The position numbers were made by a program, and so were the translations under genes. Of a DNA stretch of 46,997 bases, positions 45,403-46,997 are shown in pieces (the first letter of the stretch is position 1; the number at the start of each line of letters is the position of its first letter). The notes beneath the pieces are model-generated. The model saw only the letters and a program-made list of their open reading frames with translations, was not told the DNA's origin and ran no database searches. This stretch comes from Desulfococcaceae bacterium HSG8 (GTDB lineage Bacteria; Desulfobacterota; Desulfobacteria; Desulfobacterales; 4be13), in NCBI GenBank assembly GCA_030378015.1, contig JAUCGG010000016.1:1-46997 (forward strand), written 5' to 3'.

Positions 45403-46997
45403 CTAGTGCTGACCTGCAGGCACAACCAGCCGGAACCCGCAGTAGTTGTTCCGGCGGCCAGGCGAGTACCCGCTGCGATTCGCAGAGCGGCAGTACCTCG
45501 CGCCGTCGAGCCAACTGCCGCCCCGTATGACGCGGTTCGAGCCGGACTGTGGGCCACTGGGATCAGTAACAGAACCGGACGGATAATCCCCGTACCAGTC
45601 CTGACACCATTCAAACACGTTCCCATGCATGTTATACAGTCCCCATGCATTGGAAGAAAAGCTCTTCACCGGAACCGTCTTTTCCCGGTATTTCCCTTTC
45701 GAACAACCGGGCGTAGGATAATTGCCGTTATAGTTTGCCTGATCTGTTGAAAGGCAGTCTCCGAAAGAGAACGCTGTGGTCGTCCCGGCCCTGCATGCAT
45801 ATTCCCATTCGGCTTCGGTAGGCAGACGGAATTCATATTTACTGCTGTTTTTCCGATTCAGCCACCTGATAAATGCCTGCACGTCATTCCAGGACACGCA
45901 GGTTACAGGATGACTGTCGTTCTGCTCAAAACCGGGATTATCCCAGTATGTTCCCTCTTTCTTTTCCCATTTGCCCGTCCATACATACGCGCCGCCGCCC
46001 TTTTCCGCGTCGGTTTTAAATTTTTCCTCTCTTACAAATTTCCGCCACTGCCCAACGGTAACTTCGTATTTTCCCATGTCAAAAGCACTTACGCACACCT
46101 TATGGCGGGGCACTTCATCAGAAAAAGACTTCTTATACCTCTCATTTCCCACGGCCTTTATCAACTCGCTCTTTTCCTCCCCGGTCTGACCCATTTGGAA
46201 ACATCCTTTGGAAATCCTGACAAATTCCATGCCGGTTACCGGTTCTTTCCAAACCGTACCCGGCTTTGGTTCGGACGGAGATTCGGCTGAAGGCTTTTCA
46301 GATACAGCGGGCTTCTCCTCCGGTTCGTCCCTGTCCAGGTACATGGTGACCTGCGTCATGATTCCTTTCTCAATCAGGACGCTTTCCTCTTTGTCCTTAT
46401 ATCCGCCGAGGCTCGCCCTGATTTTCACATCCCGGGGTTTCATCTTTGTTATCCTGAGCGGTGCATTTCCCATATTACTGCCGTCTATCCGCACCATCGC
46501 GCCGGAAGGAACTGTCTTAATCCGCAGTCCGCCGGTACGGGGTTCGGGAAGCGGTTCTGGCTGAGTGACTATCGTGCTGCCGTCGGCGATTTTTTTTGAA
46601 TCAGAACCCGGGGGCTTCCCGGAAGGTCTGAAATAAAAATCCTTCAGCAGGGAAGTGGATACCCAGGGAATCTGTTTGTAGGTGCTCTCTTCTGCCACAC
46701 CGATGCGGGTTTTCTTCAGCGCCTGCTCGATACTCAGCCCCCTGGTTTTTATATGCCTGAGAAGATGCCTGGTATAAAGTCCGTTCCTGCCCTTTCCGTC
46801 CGAGGCAAGGGCATCCGGAGCCGTGGCATAGCCGATAATCGAACCCGCGGGCACATCCATCTTTGCCAGTCCTTTTACCACCCCGCCGGGCCCCCTGGTT
46901 CGGAACCCCCTGTCAAAGGGATTGTTCCGGCAGGCATCCAGGATAATGATATTCAGGCTGTTTCCCGCGTCCCTCATTTTTCCCAGCACCCTGCCCG
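45403..46997 (-). CDS. Caspase-like, PEGA and SUMF1 (FGE-sulfatase) multidomain protein, 5' end outside the window
   Basis: At least 531 codons are visible and the frame is open at the window edge. The first 120 residues are the end of a Peptidase_C14 (metacaspase-type) domain with the catalytic-Cys motif ILDACRNNPFDRGF; the catalytic His must lie outside the window. A PEGA domain follows (LRIKTVPSGAMVRIDGSNMG, about 180-250), then a charged linker, then a SUMF1 domain (FVRISKGCFQMGQTG to YCGFRLVVPAGQH). The SUMF1 part has RLPTEAEWEYACRAGTTTAF and RGGSWLDGARYCRSANRSGY but not the cysteine pair of true formylglycine-generating enzymes. Such caspase-SUMF1 proteins are common in multicellular or filamentous Desulfobacterota and are proposed regulators or effectors of proteolysis. 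Confidence 0.88.
   Translation of the reverse strand, partial: GRVLGKMRDAGNSLNIIILDACRNNPFDRGFRTRGPGGVVKGLAKMDVPAGSIIGYATAPDALASDGKGRNGLYTRHLLRHIKTRGLSIEQALKKTRIGVAEESTYKQIPWVSTSLLKDFYFRPSGKPPGSDSKKIADGSTIVTQPEPLPEPRTGGLRIKTVPSGAMVRIDGSNMGNAPLRITKMKPRDVKIRASLGGYKDKEESVLIEKGIMTQVTMYLDRDEPEEKPAVSEKPSAESPSEPKPGTVWKEPVTGMEFVRISKGCFQMGQTGEEKSELIKAVGNERYKKSFSDEVPRHKVCVSAFDMGKYEVTVGQWRKFVREEKFKTDAEKGGGAYVWTGKWEKKEGTYWDNPGFEQNDSHPVTCVSWNDVQAFIRWLNRKNSSKYEFRLPTEAEWEYACRAGTTTAFSFGDCLSTDQANYNGNYPTPGCSKGKYREKTVPVKSFSSNAWGLYNMHGNVFEWCQDWYGDYPSGSVTDPSGPQSGSNRVIRGGSWLDGARYCRSANRSGYSPGRRNNYCGFRLVVPAGQH

Noticed and set aside
45403-45620. The SUMF1 C-terminus as the variable region of a diversity-generating retroelement
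   Set aside because: The arginine- and asparagine-rich CRSANRSGY..GFRLV end resembles DGR variable regions, but ordinary SUMF1 proteins have it too. I see no adenine-rich template repeat and no reverse transcriptase within the window. A search for a near-copy of 45410-45530 with adenine mismatches elsewhere in the genome would decide it.

Overview
The window looks like a chromosomal segment of a mesophilic sulfate-reducing member of the Desulfobacterota (former Deltaproteobacteria). The nearest flavour is Desulfonema or Desulfococcus, but this is inferred from gene style, not from a search. The main evidence is a periplasmic nitrate reductase locus with the gene set C-M-A-D-G-H, as known from Desulfovibrio, multihaem cytochromes, and a load of palindromic repeats and decayed genes. 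No rRNA, tRNA or CRISPR array was seen.

Layout. 1-5.7 kb: a GYD-domain protein, a TonB-dependent receptor broken by several frameshifts and by an internal 587-bp duplication fused to a fibronectin-III/EF-hand leader, and a lipoprotein. 5.8-10.1 kb: an AAA ATPase with a truncated TOPRIM partner, then a TPR-histidine-kinase-type ATPase and a response regulator whose output is a Schlafen/AlbA_2 domain. 10.2-10.5 kb: a sulfite/nitrite reductase remnant. 10.6-24.4 kb: the nap region, namely a secreted tandem PilJ/NarX-like protein, napC, a tetrahaem napM-like gene, napA, napD, a ferredoxin, a haem-sensor-like DUF3365 protein, a DUF8082-like protein and napH. This locus is split twice. A decayed four-helix-bundle gene and a MITE-like element lie between napM and napA. 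A three-gene putative conflict operon lies between napA and napD: a 1,095-residue VPA1262/PLD-like protein, a Panacea/DUF4065 protein and a small basic protein.

24.7-32.8 kb: a carboxymuconolactone-decarboxylase-like protein, an FmdE-like protein, a matched Ser/Thr kinase and PP2C phosphatase that share the same N-terminal Cys/Trp-rich module, a LysE-type exporter, an LptF-type permease and an unknown protein. 33.3-38 kb: an IS1 remnant, a MOT1-type molybdate permease on the minus strand (a plausible supplier of Mo for NapA), an acyl-ACP-reductase-like dehydrogenase and a ferredoxin. 38.1-41.7 kb: a translationally coupled minus-strand trio (DUF262 protein, AAA15 ATPase, third protein with a frameshift), a second candidate defence operon. 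41.7-47 kb: a repeat-dense stretch with nested MITEs and two SpoIIE-phosphatase tails, a TraB/GumN protein, an ORF-less group II intron, and the 3' part of a caspase-PEGA-SUMF1 gene that runs off the right edge.

Together the window shows an anaerobic respiratory locus whose continuity has been broken by accessory defence-like cargo and non-autonomous elements. The best candidates for undescribed systems are the VPA1262-like/Panacea/small-basic-protein operon, the TPR-kinase/REC-Schlafen pair, and the twin-module kinase/phosphatase pair. All functions are assigned by reading motifs; no database search was possible.
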